Of a stretch of 64,000 nucleotides of DNA, positions 12,713 to 21,123 are shown piece by piece. The notes under the pieces were generated by a model. The model was not told where the DNA came from, ran no database searches, and worked only from the letters and a program-made list of their open reading frames with translations. A program made the position numbers and the translations under genes. The first letter of the stretch is position 1; every line of letters begins with the position of its first letter. Source of the stretch: Candidatus Gastranaerophilales bacterium (GTDB lineage Bacteria > Cyanobacteriota > Vampirovibrionia > Gastranaerophilales > Gastranaerophilaceae); the NCBI GenBank assembly GCA_944324395.1, contig CALUWC010000006.1:1-64000 (forward strand), given 5' to 3'.

Positions 12713-13471
12713 CTATACTAATTGTGCAATTTTTTCAGCATTTCTATTTGCAATTTCTACAAGTGATGATATCGTTGCAATCATTGAAATTGTTGAATTT
12801 AATTTGTTTATACAAGATCCGCAGCCAATTGCTGATGCACCTGCAGCAAATGCAAACGGTGCTGTTGTCGGATTGATTCCTGTTGCTGTCATTACAGGCA
12901 TTTCAATATTTCTTACAAGTTCAATTGTATTTGAAATTGTTAACTCAGCTCTGTCCATCAATGCTCTTGCTCCGGTCAATTCAACTTCAGATGCGTAATG
13001 ACCTTCAGTCTGCACTAAATCAATTCCCATTGATTCTAATTTTACTGCCAATGCAACCTGATCAGCAGTTGAAATTTCTCCCGGAATTGTTACTGAGAAA
13101 AATACTTCTCTGTCACCTAACATTGATTTTGTTTCTTTCACCAAGTCAAGTACATCATTCGCAGTGAAAGAAGTTCCTTTTTTGTATAAAACATCAAAGT
13201 TACCCAATTCAATAGCGTCAGCACCTAAATCTACAGCCTTAACCAATTCTGCCGGTACAATAGATGATACAAATAAAGGTAAATCCGTCATTGATCTGAT
13301 TTCCTTAACTATATCTTCTCTTGCACAAATGTCTACTGCTGATGCGTTTGCACTCTGTGCAGATGTTACAACTTTTTTAATATTTTCTATATCAAAATTA
13401 TCAATCCCTGCAATAACTTTTACTGCACGTTTCTCTTCTAAATGCTGTTTGAATAAATCAATTCTTGCCAT
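12713..13471 (-). CDS. ycf23: Ycf23/DUF561 family protein, TIM-barrel fold
   Basis: This 252-residue protein matches the Ycf23/DUF561 family of Cyanobacteria and algal plastids along its length: KVIAGIDNFD near residue 18, a VDICA strand, DLPLFVSSIVP, GADAIELGNFD, a DLVQTEG segment and a C-terminal GASAIGCGSCIN phosphate-binding-like loop. The family resembles phosphate-binding TIM barrels; its biochemical role is not settled. A strong ribosome site (AAGGAG) lies 7 nt before the ATG, and a TTGAAA-17-TATAAT promoter lies just upstream. It is transcribed alone and ends in a hairpin terminator. Its presence without photosynthesis genes supports a cyanobacterial sister lineage. Function beyond the family name is unknown. 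Confidence 0.8.
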   Translation of the reverse strand: MARIDLFKQHLEEKRAVKVIAGIDNFDIENIKKVVTSAQSANASAVDICAREDIVKEIRSMTDLPLFVSSIVPAELVKAVDLGADAIELGNFDVLYKKGTSFTANDVLDLVKETKSMLGDREVFFSVTIPGEISTADQVALAVKLESMGIDLVQTEGHYASEVELTGARALMDRAELTISNTIELVRNIEMPVMTATGINPTTAPFAFAAGASAIGCGSCINKLNSTISMIATISSLVEIANRNAEKIAQLV

Positions 13472-13512
13472 AATTTTCTCCTTATTAAAATCTAAAACAT
13501 AATGTTTCCTGA

Positions 13513-13541
13513 ATTATACATTAAAATTTTAATATTTTCAA
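13513..13541 (-). promoter_or_regulatory. ycf23 promoter
   Basis: Minus strand TTGAAA (13541-13536), a 17-base spacer, and TATAAT (13518-13513). This is close to consensus and 42 nt from the ycf23 start codon. Confidence 0.7.
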
Positions 13542-13620
13542 GAAGTAACACCAAAAAAGACATACATGAGAATACATTTTGAGTTTAATAAAAAAAATAA
13601 TACTCTTAAAAGAGGTAACT

Positions 13621-14313
13621 ATGAAAAAAAAGATTTTATTTTTGTTTACTGTATTTTTATTAAGCATAAACAGCGTATTCGCCCAAATAAATTACGCTCC
13701 CGATGAACAAATCAATATAAATGTCTACGAAAAAATCAGCCCGGCAATAGTCGCTATTGAAGCTCAGGTATCAGACGGAATTTCCGCAGGAACAGGCTGC
13801 GTCGTGAGTCCTGACGGTTTAATTCTCACCGGCTCCCACGTTGTTGAAAATTACAAAAATATTGAAGTCACAACAGCTAACGGTCAAACTTACAAAGCGA
13901 AACTCGTCGCTCAAATGGGAAAAAATAAAGACCTTGCACTAATTAAAATTAATCCGCAAAAAGCCTTACAAACAGTATCCTTCGGAGATTCAGAAACAGT
14001 TAAAGTGGGGCAAAAAGTATTATCTATCGGTAATCCGTTCGGATTTTCAAATACTTTAACTCAAGGTATCATCTCTAGAATTGATTATGTCAAAAACAGA
14101 TTTCAAACAGATGCAGCCATTAACCCCGGCTGCTCCGGAGGTCCGTTGATAAATTCAACAGGCGAAGTTATCGGAATAAGCCAATCTATTTACAACCCTG
14201 ATCATAATATTTCAAATATAGGTATAGGCTTTGCTATTCCGTCTAATGAAGCTATTAAATTTATTGCCTCCGTCGATAAAAAGAAAATTGCAGAGTCCGC
14301 AAATAATAAATAA
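13621..14313 (+). CDS. Secreted trypsin-like serine protease (HtrA/S1C type without PDZ)
   Basis: This 230-residue protein has an N-terminal signal peptide (MKKKILFLFTVFLLSINSVFA) and a trypsin fold of the DegP/HtrA type. The catalytic triad is visible: His in GSHVVEN, Asp in NKDLALIKI, and Ser in NPGCSGGPL, where the usual GNSGGP is PGCSGGP. Sequence stops soon after the protease domain, so the PDZ domains of classical HtrA are absent; it would be a short periplasmic or secreted protease. I chose the ATG at 13621 over an ATG 42 nt upstream because AGAGGT precedes it and the signal peptide then begins at residue 1. Substrate unknown. Confidence 0.8.
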   Translation: MKKKILFLFTVFLLSINSVFAQINYAPDEQININVYEKISPAIVAIEAQVSDGISAGTGCVVSPDGLILTGSHVVENYKNIEVTTANGQTYKAKLVAQMGKNKDLALIKINPQKALQTVSFGDSETVKVGQKVLSIGNPFGFSNTLTQGIISRIDYVKNRFQTDAAINPGCSGGPLINSTGEVIGISQSIYNPDHNISNIGIGFAIPSNEAIKFIASVDKKKIAESANNK

Positions 14314-14332
14314 TTTATACTAAAATCTCTGA

Positions 14333-14384
14333 CTTCTAGCCCATGAATATTTTTTATGTTATATTCAAAAAAAAGGGCTAGAAG
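14333..14384 (+). promoter_or_regulatory. 10-bp perfect inverted repeat spanning the permease ribosome site
   Basis: CTTCTAGCCC (14333-14342) pairs perfectly with GGGCTAGAAG (14375-14384) across a 32-nt loop. The right arm contains the only plausible ribosome site (AGGG) of the following TTG-started permease gene and ends 2 nt before its start. A 12-codon reading frame (ATG at 14343, stop TAG at 14379) fills the loop. The repeat could sequester translation initiation, or terminate the protease transcript, although it lacks a T run on the plus strand. Confidence 0.4.
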
Positions 14385-14386
14385 AT

Positions 14387-15121
14387 TTGATTAAATTCTT
14401 AGGACTGTGTGTTCAAAATTTTATACAATGCTTAAAATACGTTATAGAAGGGAACGTTAAGTTCCGCACAATTATATCGCAAGCCGCTGCAATAAGCTAT
14501 GATTCCCTTCCAATTTCACTTGTAATAGCTTTTATTTCTGCAGCAGTTATAACAATACAGGTTTCAAAAGAATTCTTAATGACAGGTGCAGAATCTTATA
14601 TCGGCGGAACTATCGCAATCGTTATGATTCGCGAAATAGCCCCGGGGTTTGTAGCTCTGGCAATCGGTGCAAGAGCAGGAACTGCTATATCTGCAGAAAT
14701 TGCTAACATGCAAGTTACATCTCAAGTTGATGCAATTAAAACTCTAAAAATTGACCCCGTAGGCTATTATTTTACACCAAGAATTCTGGCTTCCGCAGTA
14801 ACTGTTCCAATGGTTGTTTTAATAGCTGAATTCATTGGAATTTTAGGAGGAATGTTTGTTGCTCTTGGAACAATCAATCTTAATCCGGCAAGATATATGG
14901 CTTCCGTATGGGCGTGGCTTGCTGTAAAAGATATTTACATAAGTCTTTTAAAAGCCTGCATTTTTGGAGCGTTAATTGCTCTTGTCTGTGCGTCTAAGGG
15001 TTATGAAACAAGAGGCGGAGCAAAGGAAGTCGGAACTTCTACCACCCAAGCAGCTATTCTTTCAACTATTTATATGCTTATTGCCGACTTTTTGATAAAT
15101 CTTGTGTTTTATATAGCTTAA
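14387..15121 (+). CDS. MlaE/YrbE-family ABC transporter permease
   Basis: The 244-residue integral membrane protein has about five hydrophobic segments and the MlaE family hallmark region (IAPGFVALAIGARAGTAISAEI, roughly residues 84-105, then an LKIDPVGYYFTPR loop). In other bacteria such permeases move phospholipids between membranes with an MlaF ATPase and an MlaD substrate-binding protein; in plants and Cyanobacteria the homologue is TGD1. Neither partner is encoded nearby. The start is a TTG at 14387, with AGGG about 10 nt upstream inside an inverted repeat. A lipid-transport role is inferred from family membership. Confidence 0.8.
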   Translation: MIKFLGLCVQNFIQCLKYVIEGNVKFRTIISQAAAISYDSLPISLVIAFISAAVITIQVSKEFLMTGAESYIGGTIAIVMIREIAPGFVALAIGARAGTAISAEIANMQVTSQVDAIKTLKIDPVGYYFTPRILASAVTVPMVVLIAEFIGILGGMFVALGTINLNPARYMASVWAWLAVKDIYISLLKACIFGALIALVCASKGYETRGGAKEVGTSTTQAAILSTIYMLIADFLINLVFYIA

Positions 15122-15146
15122 ATTTAAAAATTTAAAATATTCAGCA

Positions 15147-15300
15147 TAAAAAAAAGACCTTGTTAATATCAAGGCCTATCCGTTTAAATAAGAAGAGAGA
15201 GCTTTATATATTTATATAAAGTACCCTGAATTTTAAAAATTGCTAAATTCGTAATATTAAATTTACAATTCTTTACACTCATTATAAAAATGGAGAATTT
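15147..15300 (-). ncRNA. Candidate minus-strand small RNA ending at a clear terminator
   Basis: On the minus strand GGCCTTG-ATATTAA-CAAGGTC followed by eight T (down to about 15147) is a textbook rho-independent terminator. No minus-strand protein gene lies upstream of it, because the neighbours on both sides read plus. A perfect TTGACA (15306-15301) and a perfect TATAAT (15286-15281) lie further upstream, but only 14 bp apart. The intervening transcript would be about 130 nt and would contain a second hairpin (CTTTATATA/TATATAAAG). Existence of the RNA is inferred. Confidence 0.3.
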
Positions 15301-15327
15301 TGTCAAATTTTTTGTTTGTGCTAGTAT
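15300..15327 (+). promoter_or_regulatory. Promoter of the RfaE-type kinase gene
   Basis: TTGTCA (15300-15305), a 16-base spacer ending in TGC (extended -10), and TAGTAT (15322-15327), about 31 nt before the ATG. The -35 element overlaps a divergent minus-strand TTGACA. Confidence 0.6.
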
Positions 15328-15358
15328 TCATGTATAAGGTTTTACGAGAGTTGGTGTT

Positions 15359-16369
15359 ATGAATTTAGATAAAGACAAACTAATATCTTGTATGAAAAAA
15401 ATCAGTGAGCCGAAAGTTCTAATAGTTGGTGATCTGGCTCTTGATGAAATGATATACGGAGATGCAGAAAGAATTTCCAGAGAAGCTCCGGTACTTATTT
15501 TGCAGCATACAAAAACAAAACTTATACTGGGCGGAGCCTCAAATGCTGCCCACAACGCAGCAACATTAAATGGCGGCAAAGTCGGAGTCATCGGGGTTTG
15601 CGGAGATGATTATTATTCGGAATTACTGCTTGATACATTTGAAAAAGCAAATATAAACTGTTCAAAAATTGTTAAAGACAAAAATAGAAAAACCATTGTT
15701 AAAACAAGAATTTCAGGCTCCATAACAACCTCTATAACCCAGCAGATAGTAAGAGTGGACAGACAATCTAAAGGATTTGTGTCAGAAGAAACTGAACAAA
15801 AAATTATTGAAAATATAAAAAAAGTTTTACCGGATTACGATGCAATTGTTCTATCAAATTATCACATCGGAACCTTGACGGATAAAATTATTAATTTTGC
15901 AATTGACTATGCAAACCAATTAGGCAAAGTTGTTGTCGTAGATGCTCAGAAAGATTTAGGTTTTTACAAAAATGTCACATCTATGACCCCAAACCTTCCG
16001 GATACTGAAAAATCTGTAGGATTTAAAATCGAATCGGAAGAGGATTTGAAACGAGCAGGGGCAAAACTTCTTGATGAAACTAATGCAAAATCAGTTTTAA
16101 TTACCTGCGGAGCTGACGGAATGTTTGTTACAAAACTGGGCAATGATTTTACTAAAATTCCTGTATTTAATAAATCAGAAGTATTTGATGTTACAGGTGC
16201 AGGAGATACTGTTACTGCAGTATATTCATTAGCCCTTGCAGCAGGTATTGATCCCGTTTATTCGGCTCTTATCGGTAATGTGGCAGCAAGCCTTGTTGTT
16301 AAGCAATTCGGCTGTGCAACAACAACTGTTGACGAACTGGTTTCAGCCGTTAAAGATTTGAAAATTTAA
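15359..16369 (+). CDS. rfaE1: RfaE domain I-type heptose-7-phosphate kinase (PfkB family)
   Basis: The 336-residue protein is a PfkB-family sugar kinase closest to the RfaE/HldE N-terminal domain. Visible are VLIVGDLALDEMIYGD near residue 20, REAPVLIL, the glycine motif LGGASNAAHNAA, and the C-terminal catalytic anion-hole motif DVTGAGDTV with its base Asp. The HldE family phosphorylates D-glycero-D-manno-heptose 7-phosphate for inner-core LPS synthesis. The cytidylyltransferase domain of fused HldE is absent, so this is the kinase alone. It heads a run with a DUF4330-like gene (16 nt downstream) and an O-antigen ligase-like gene, which fits a surface-polysaccharide role. The exact sugar is not certain. 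Confidence 0.8.
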   Translation: MNLDKDKLISCMKKISEPKVLIVGDLALDEMIYGDAERISREAPVLILQHTKTKLILGGASNAAHNAATLNGGKVGVIGVCGDDYYSELLLDTFEKANINCSKIVKDKNRKTIVKTRISGSITTSITQQIVRVDRQSKGFVSEETEQKIIENIKKVLPDYDAIVLSNYHIGTLTDKIINFAIDYANQLGKVVVVDAQKDLGFYKNVTSMTPNLPDTEKSVGFKIESEEDLKRAGAKLLDETNAKSVLITCGADGMFVTKLGNDFTKIPVFNKSEVFDVTGAGDTVTAVYSLALAAGIDPVYSALIGNVAASLVVKQFGCATTTVDELVSAVKDLKI

Positions 16370-16385
16370 ATTAAGGAGAAATTTT

Positions 16386-16955
16386 ATGGATAAATTAAAA
16401 GAACTGATAAAAAAAATCAGAATTGTTGATTTTATTATAGTTGCTTGCGTTATCGTAGCTCTTCTTGTTGGTTTTGTTACTTATAAAGGATACAGACAAA
16501 CTGCAGACAAGCAAATTGAAGCTACCTCCGACATCATTTTTAAAGTTTATATGAGAGGTGTTACTTATACCGGTGATGATTTACCTATCAAAAAAGGGGA
16601 CAAAACATTTATCAGTATCAGAAACGTACCTTATTCAGACGTGCAAATCCTTGACGTTAAAGCTGACAGAAGGAAAATAGTTTTACCGACATTAAACTCA
16701 AAAAAGGTTGTAATCGTTGTTGAAGATGTTGCTCAGCCAGATTTGTATGATGTTGTTGTAACTTTAACAGATAAAGCTAAAATCACAAAAGACGGTGCCG
16801 TTGTAGGCGGAAATAAAGTTAAATTAGGACTGCCGATAACTTTAGAGGGAGCAGATTACAAATTCACCGGCTCAGTATCCGATATAAAAGTTGTAGATGC
16901 TGATGTTGATGAAGCTTTAGATAAAGATATGAATACTACAGATGATGTTCAATAA
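16386..16955 (+). CDS. Membrane-anchored DUF4330-like protein
   Basis: The 189-residue protein has a short basic N-terminus, one transmembrane segment at about residues 14-32, and a beta-rich extracytoplasmic part. It contains a DUF4330-like order of elements: a VRxV-like strand (YMRGVTYTG), a KKGD turn, a VxDVKADRRKIVLPT segment and a VGGNKVKLGLPITL repeat-like strand. No catalytic motif is visible. A good ribosome site (AAGGAG) precedes the ATG. It overlaps the next gene by 14 nt, so the two are probably translationally coupled, and a part in polysaccharide assembly or export is inferred from context only. Confidence 0.65.
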   Translation: MDKLKELIKKIRIVDFIIVACVIVALLVGFVTYKGYRQTADKQIEATSDIIFKVYMRGVTYTGDDLPIKKGDKTFISIRNVPYSDVQILDVKADRRKIVLPTLNSKKVVIVVEDVAQPDLYDVVVTLTDKAKITKDGAVVGGNKVKLGLPITLEGADYKFTGSVSDIKVVDADVDEALDKDMNTTDDVQ

Positions 16956-18282
16956 AATTTTTAAATTTTCTCAAAATAAATCACGTTATTTATACGAAAA
17001 CAGCTTATTCCTGCAAAATATAGATTGGTTTATACTGCCGTTTATTTTGCTGACTTTTTTCGCATCAACTGTTTTGAACTCCGATGCAATAGGATTTTTT
17101 GCACTTATTGTAATGTTCTTAACTTTTATAAAAATGCTTACTAAACCCTCAGAAACAATCAGTTTTAAAAATTTTGAAGTATGGATTGTTGCATATTTTA
17201 TGCTGGTTGTTATAAGTTTGTTCGGTTCGACTTTATTTACATTGAGTTTGAAAGGTTTTTTTAAGACTTTTGTTTACATCGGTTTTTATTTTTCAGTTGC
17301 TCAATATTTAAAAAACAACAAAGATAAAATAATTTGGCTTTTGGCTGCAATAGGTCTATGCGTTGCGGGAGAAATTATAGTAGGCTTTATGCAAAGCTTC
17401 CTGCACTTAGATGCAATCTCTACCTGGCAGGACACTTCTCACCTGAATCCAGAAGATGTCTTATCAAGAGTTTACGGAACCTTAAAACCGTTTAACCCTA
17501 ATCTTTTCGGAGGGTATTTAGTTTGCGGATTCCCTGTTATTTTAGGCTCTGTATTTTATCTTTTAAATAAAAGACATTTTAAATCTGCAGTAATAGCTCT
17601 GGGGTTAACTTTGCTCGGAGTATACACAATTTTTGAAACCGGCTGCAGAGGTGCATATTTATCTTTAATGCTTATATTTTTCTGTGCATTTTTGATTTCT
17701 GCAAAATTCTTCTGGAATACATATAAAAAATTATATATATCATTTATCAGCAGCGTAACAGCATTATTTATCTTTGCACTGACATTTGTAAGTTCATTAC
17801 GCCACAGATTCCTGTCAATTTTTGCAATGCGTAATGATTCCTCAAACTCTTTCCGATTTAATGTTTATCATTCTTCTCTTGAAATGTTCAAAGATAATTG
17901 GCTTTTGGGCATAGGTGTCGGAAATAAAAATTTCAGAGAAATCTACGGATTATATATGAAAACAGGTTTTGATGCCTTAAGTGCATATAACATTTACCTT
18001 GAAACAGCTGTCGAAAGCGGAATTTTTGCACTTCTGGCATTTTTAGGCTTCTTAATAACCGCATCTATAGAAGCTGTTAAATATATATTACATTCAAATA
18101 ACAAAGATTGTATAATCTTTGCCGCAATTTCAATAATTTCAGTTTGGGCAGTAATGTTTCATGGTCTGGTTGATACAATTTATTTCAGACCACAGCTGCA
18201 ATTTATGTTCTGGACATTTATTGCAATAATATCAACAGTTCTTCAAGATAATACTGCTAGCAATAAAAACCTCGACGAGTAG
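16942..18282 (+). CDS. O-antigen ligase/polymerase-like membrane protein (Wzy_C family)
   Basis: This 446-residue polytopic membrane protein has ten or more hydrophobic segments. A large loop between residues about 150 and 185 precedes a FETGCRGAYLSL motif (around residue 235) typical of the Wzy_C/WaaL ligase superfamily, and a GIGVGNKNFREIY loop lies near residue 330. Members join or polymerise polysaccharide on a lipid carrier at the outer face of the inner membrane. The start (ATGATG) overlaps the preceding gene by 14 nt. The 3' end overlaps the convergent gene at 18257-18691 by 26 nt. The substrate cannot be told from sequence; the neighbouring heptose-kinase-like gene suggests LPS or capsule. 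Confidence 0.75.
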   Translation: MMFNKIFKFSQNKSRYLYENSLFLQNIDWFILPFILLTFFASTVLNSDAIGFFALIVMFLTFIKMLTKPSETISFKNFEVWIVAYFMLVVISLFGSTLFTLSLKGFFKTFVYIGFYFSVAQYLKNNKDKIIWLLAAIGLCVAGEIIVGFMQSFLHLDAISTWQDTSHLNPEDVLSRVYGTLKPFNPNLFGGYLVCGFPVILGSVFYLLNKRHFKSAVIALGLTLLGVYTIFETGCRGAYLSLMLIFFCAFLISAKFFWNTYKKLYISFISSVTALFIFALTFVSSLRHRFLSIFAMRNDSSNSFRFNVYHSSLEMFKDNWLLGIGVGNKNFREIYGLYMKTGFDALSAYNIYLETAVESGIFALLAFLGFLITASIEAVKYILHSNNKDCIIFAAISIISVWAVMFHGLVDTIYFRPQLQFMFWTFIAIISTVLQDNTASNKNLDE

Positions 18283-18688
18283 TAGTGGTAATTGATACAC
18301 TTCCGCCGAACGGCATCATACCAAAACCGCCAAAGCCCATACCCATACTACCCCAGAAACCCATAGGCGGAGGGCAGAACATATAGCTTGGACAATTGAA
18401 AAACATCCAAGGCGAACAGGCACTCATTAATCCTAATGTTCCTATAGTGTTTGAAACCGGGTTGCCATAACCTGCATACATATTTATAGTATTCCCGACA
18501 GGGTTACCCCATTTTTGCATTTCATAAGCAACTTCATTTCTTGCAACACCGTTCATAAGGTTGCCAATAAGATTACCGCCGGCATAAGCAGGAGAAACTC
18601 CCATGTTCCGCTGCTGCAAATATCCGACAGCTGAAGCAAGGCCGCAATTTATATTGCTTAATATTCTCATGTTCTCGGCAAAGCCCAT
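18257..18688 (-). CDS. Gly/Met/Asn-rich hypothetical protein
   Basis: The protein has 143 residues and I do not recognise its family. The N-terminal half is mixed helix-like sequence (NMRILSNINCGLASAVGYLQQ). The C-terminal third is very rich in Gly, Met, Phe and Pro, with runs such as GSMGMGFGGFGMMPFGG, and ends in TTTTRRGFYC. There is no clear signal peptide or membrane segment. AAGGAG lies 5 nt before the second of two adjacent ATGs, so I start there. It is monocistronic and its end overlaps the O-antigen ligase-like gene. Good ribosome site and codon use support a real gene; function unknown. Confidence 0.6.
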   Translation of the reverse strand: MGFAENMRILSNINCGLASAVGYLQQRNMGVSPAYAGGNLIGNLMNGVARNEVAYEMQKWGNPVGNTINMYAGYGNPVSNTIGTLGLMSACSPWMFFNCPSYMFCPPPMGFWGSMGMGFGGFGMMPFGGSVSITTTTRRGFYC

Positions 18689-18894
18689 CATATCTCCTTA
18701 TTAGTTGTGTAATTATATATATAAAGTAATTTTGATATTAAAAATTGACTAAATTTTGATATATTGTAAAGATATATTAAGTATATACTATTTATATTAG
18801 CAATTAAGACAATAATATTTTATACATTACGGCGATTATTTTAGAGGTTTCGGGGTATACAATTCATATATAAAGACTTAGTGGAGTAAATTTT

Positions 18895-19203
18895 ATGTTT
18901 ATTGGAAATAGTTGTAATGATTGTAACAAATATAATCGCTTGGAAATGAAAAATATTGACCAAAATATTTTACCCTGGCTAGAAGATATTATCGAAGAAA
19001 ATAACAGCCGGATAGAACGTAAAGAATGGAAAAGTAAATATAACAGCTATGTTGTGTATGACTACGAACCATTCTGTACCGAAGGTTTTGAAATAAACCT
19101 GGTAATAACCTCTAAAGAAATATCATACTTAAATTTTATAAAATACCTGTATGATGAAAAGATAAGTACAATTGAATACTTGAACAATTGTGTTGCCATA
19201 TGA
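18895..19203 (+). CDS. Small hypothetical protein
   Basis: The protein has 102 residues and no family I recognise. It is acidic and rich in aromatic residues. It starts with a Cys-containing segment (GNSCNDCNKYN) and has a Trp-rich stretch (ILPWLEDIIEEN, residues about 26-37). GTGGAG precedes the ATG by 9 nt, and a hairpin lies just after the stop. There is no signal peptide or membrane segment. It stands alone between two minus-strand genes. Confidence 0.5.
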   Translation: MFIGNSCNDCNKYNRLEMKNIDQNILPWLEDIIEENNSRIERKEWKSKYNSYVVYDYEPFCTEGFEINLVITSKEISYLNFIKYLYDEKISTIEYLNNCVAI

Positions 19204-19211
19204 TAGCAAAA

Positions 19212-19238
19212 AGAGGAAGTGTAATATTCACTTCCTCT
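19212..19238 (-). terminator. Hairpin terminator between convergent genes
   Basis: A perfect 10-bp inverted repeat AGAGGAAGTG/CACTTCCTCT with a 7-nt loop. On the minus strand it is followed by CTTTTTG, so it most likely ends the zinc-ribbon gene transcript and could also stop the plus-strand gene. Confidence 0.65.
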
Positions 19239-19277
19239 GCCTAAATTATAATTTGAAACTTATATAAAACTTGTTAA

Positions 19278-19553
19278 TTATTCTTCAGGTTGCTTTTGAA
19301 AACATTCTTTGCAGAACACTTCTTTTCCCGGAATAGGTTTAAACGGAACTTGAGTTTGAGCTCCGCATTTTGAACATACAGCATCATACATTCTTCTTTT
19401 TTTTCTGTTGTTTTTTCTGCGGATAGATCTGCATTCCGGACATCTTTTTGGTTTGTTCACAAGACCTTTTTCTGCATAAAACTCCTGTTCTCCTGCTGTG
19501 AAGACAAATTCTTTGCCGCAATCTTCACATACTAATTTTTCATCTTCGTACAT
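19278..19553 (-). CDS. Zinc-ribbon protein with two CxxC pairs per half
   Basis: The 91-residue basic protein contains four CxxC motifs. The N-terminal part has CEDCGKEF and CPECR around a QEFY-AEKGL segment, the pattern of the zf-trcl probable zinc-binding domain. The C-terminal part has CSKCGAQTQVPF and CKEC, the pattern of the short CxxC-CxxC repeat family. A Lys/Arg-rich linker separates them. CAGGAG lies 8 nt before the ATG. Proteins of this type are common small zinc ribbons in environmental bacteria and may bind nucleic acid; no specific role is established. It appears monocistronic. Confidence 0.75.
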   Translation of the reverse strand: MYEDEKLVCEDCGKEFVFTAGEQEFYAEKGLVNKPKRCPECRSIRRKNNRKKRRMYDAVCSKCGAQTQVPFKPIPGKEVFCKECFQKQPEE

Positions 19554-19647
19554 TGTTTTTCTCCTGATTGTGTACTTTAGGCTTTACAACCTTGCGATTG
19601 TATTACTATATTGTACACTATTTTTCAGAATTTGCAAGGGGCTGAGC

Positions 19648-21060
19648 TTACTGCTGAAAACGGGAAGAATGCTTTAAAACTTTTCTGTTTTCAACTATGC
19701 GTCCGTCTTTTTCAACATATTGATCTTTGTGACAATTATCAGCGTGACCGCACTTTTTCATACGGGTGCGTTTTGCCTGTCTTAAGTCTTTAAAATTTTT
19801 CACTTTTTCTTTTATAACAGGAATACGTTCTTCAAAATTTCCGAGATCTATTTTTACCTTTGACGAGCGAAGTTCAAACTCTTTTTGCAAAACTTTTATA
19901 TAATCACATAAGGTATCAACCATACTGAAATTTCCACACCGGCACCACCTATCCGCAATTTCTATAAGTTTAGCAATTTGTGCTTGAATATTAGCCGGAA
20001 TATCAGCATTTTGAGAATTAATAAAATCATCAATAGGAGTGTCTGATTTAAGCTCATTCATATATTTTGAAGTCAGAATACTTACTTTTAATCTGCTTAA
20101 ATTTTGTGCTGATTCATCTCCGCTCCTGCGGGCAGCTTCTTCTGCTCTAAAAGCTTTTTGCGGGTGAATATGATCATCCGTCCCCACAGAAGGCATTAAA
20201 AGTCTTAAGCCAATTTCCTCAGAATCCCTTGGTATTTTTACAATTTCACCATTCTTATTATGAACAATTTTATATGGCTGCGAATATTTAACAATAAATG
20301 CGTGAGCAGAATCCGCAGATTGCGGTAAAAGAGAAGCGACATCAAGCATTTTCTGTTTCATTTTTGGATCTGCTATTGAAATAGATCTCAAGCCATAGAT
20401 AAAATCTTTTCGTCCAAATCTATTTTCCGGCAAAGGTTCCGGAATAAACATTTTATTATAAGAACTTTGTAAAAGTTTTCTGACTTCTAAAAATTCATTC
20501 TTAGGTAAAACTTTGCTCATCTGGCTGATTTTATTCAAAACTTTACTTTGATGATTAATCAAAGACTGTTCTGCATTTTTATATTTTAACTGAATAAGTT
20601 CCTGTAAAGTCAAATCAGGATTCTTTTTAGACAGAGTTTCCAAAAGAGAAAAAACTTCTTTTTCTACAGGAAACATATTATCTCTGTACGGTTTTAAATA
20701 TTTAATAGCAATTGAACTTTTCTTTTTCAAAACACCCAGAGATTTTAAAGCATCAATATCCTCATTAGGAATCAATATAATATCAGAATAAGCATCGGGA
20801 ATACCTTCCCTTAATAGCTTTTTGAAAAATACTTTTGTAAATTTTGTCTCAAACGCATTGCTAACATTAGCAATGCCGCCCAGAAAACTAACGTTTCTGT
20901 GCGGCATCCTGTCAATATTATTTCCATCATCAGATTTAACAAAAGTATCGTTGTCCAAAGGGCTGAAATTGTATCTTGCATCTCGAAACTTGCAAGAGCG
21001 AATACCATTTTGGATATACCCTGTACTTATATTAAATTGTTGAATTTTTGATATCAGCAT
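19648..21060 (-). CDS. Lineage-specific protein with HNH-like DHIHP motif and N-terminal FLGG segment
   Basis: This 470-residue protein matches no family I know overall. After about 55 poorly conserved residues comes NVSFLGGIAN, similar in place and pattern to the Phe-x-Gly motif of other genes here. The middle is helical and charged. Near residue 300 a segment reads GTDDHIHPQKAF, and 30 residues on NLSRLKVSILTSKYMNELKSD; the spacing recalls HNH nucleases (DHIxP, then NLxxL and a terminal N). The C-terminus is basic, with C-x4-H-C-type residues (CGHADNCH). No signal peptide is present. No strong ribosome site precedes the 21060 ATG. Nuclease activity is a hypothesis. Confidence 0.6.
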   Translation of the reverse strand: MLISKIQQFNISTGYIQNGIRSCKFRDARYNFSPLDNDTFVKSDDGNNIDRMPHRNVSFLGGIANVSNAFETKFTKVFFKKLLREGIPDAYSDIILIPNEDIDALKSLGVLKKKSSIAIKYLKPYRDNMFPVEKEVFSLLETLSKKNPDLTLQELIQLKYKNAEQSLINHQSKVLNKISQMSKVLPKNEFLEVRKLLQSSYNKMFIPEPLPENRFGRKDFIYGLRSISIADPKMKQKMLDVASLLPQSADSAHAFIVKYSQPYKIVHNKNGEIVKIPRDSEEIGLRLLMPSVGTDDHIHPQKAFRAEEAARRSGDESAQNLSRLKVSILTSKYMNELKSDTPIDDFINSQNADIPANIQAQIAKLIEIADRWCRCGNFSMVDTLCDYIKVLQKEFELRSSKVKIDLGNFEERIPVIKEKVKNFKDLRQAKRTRMKKCGHADNCHKDQYVEKDGRIVENRKVLKHSSRFQQ

Positions 21061-21123
21061 ATAGTCTAAATGTCTGTAAATATAATTTTTGTTAGTATTT
21101 TAACAAAAATTTACTCATTATAT

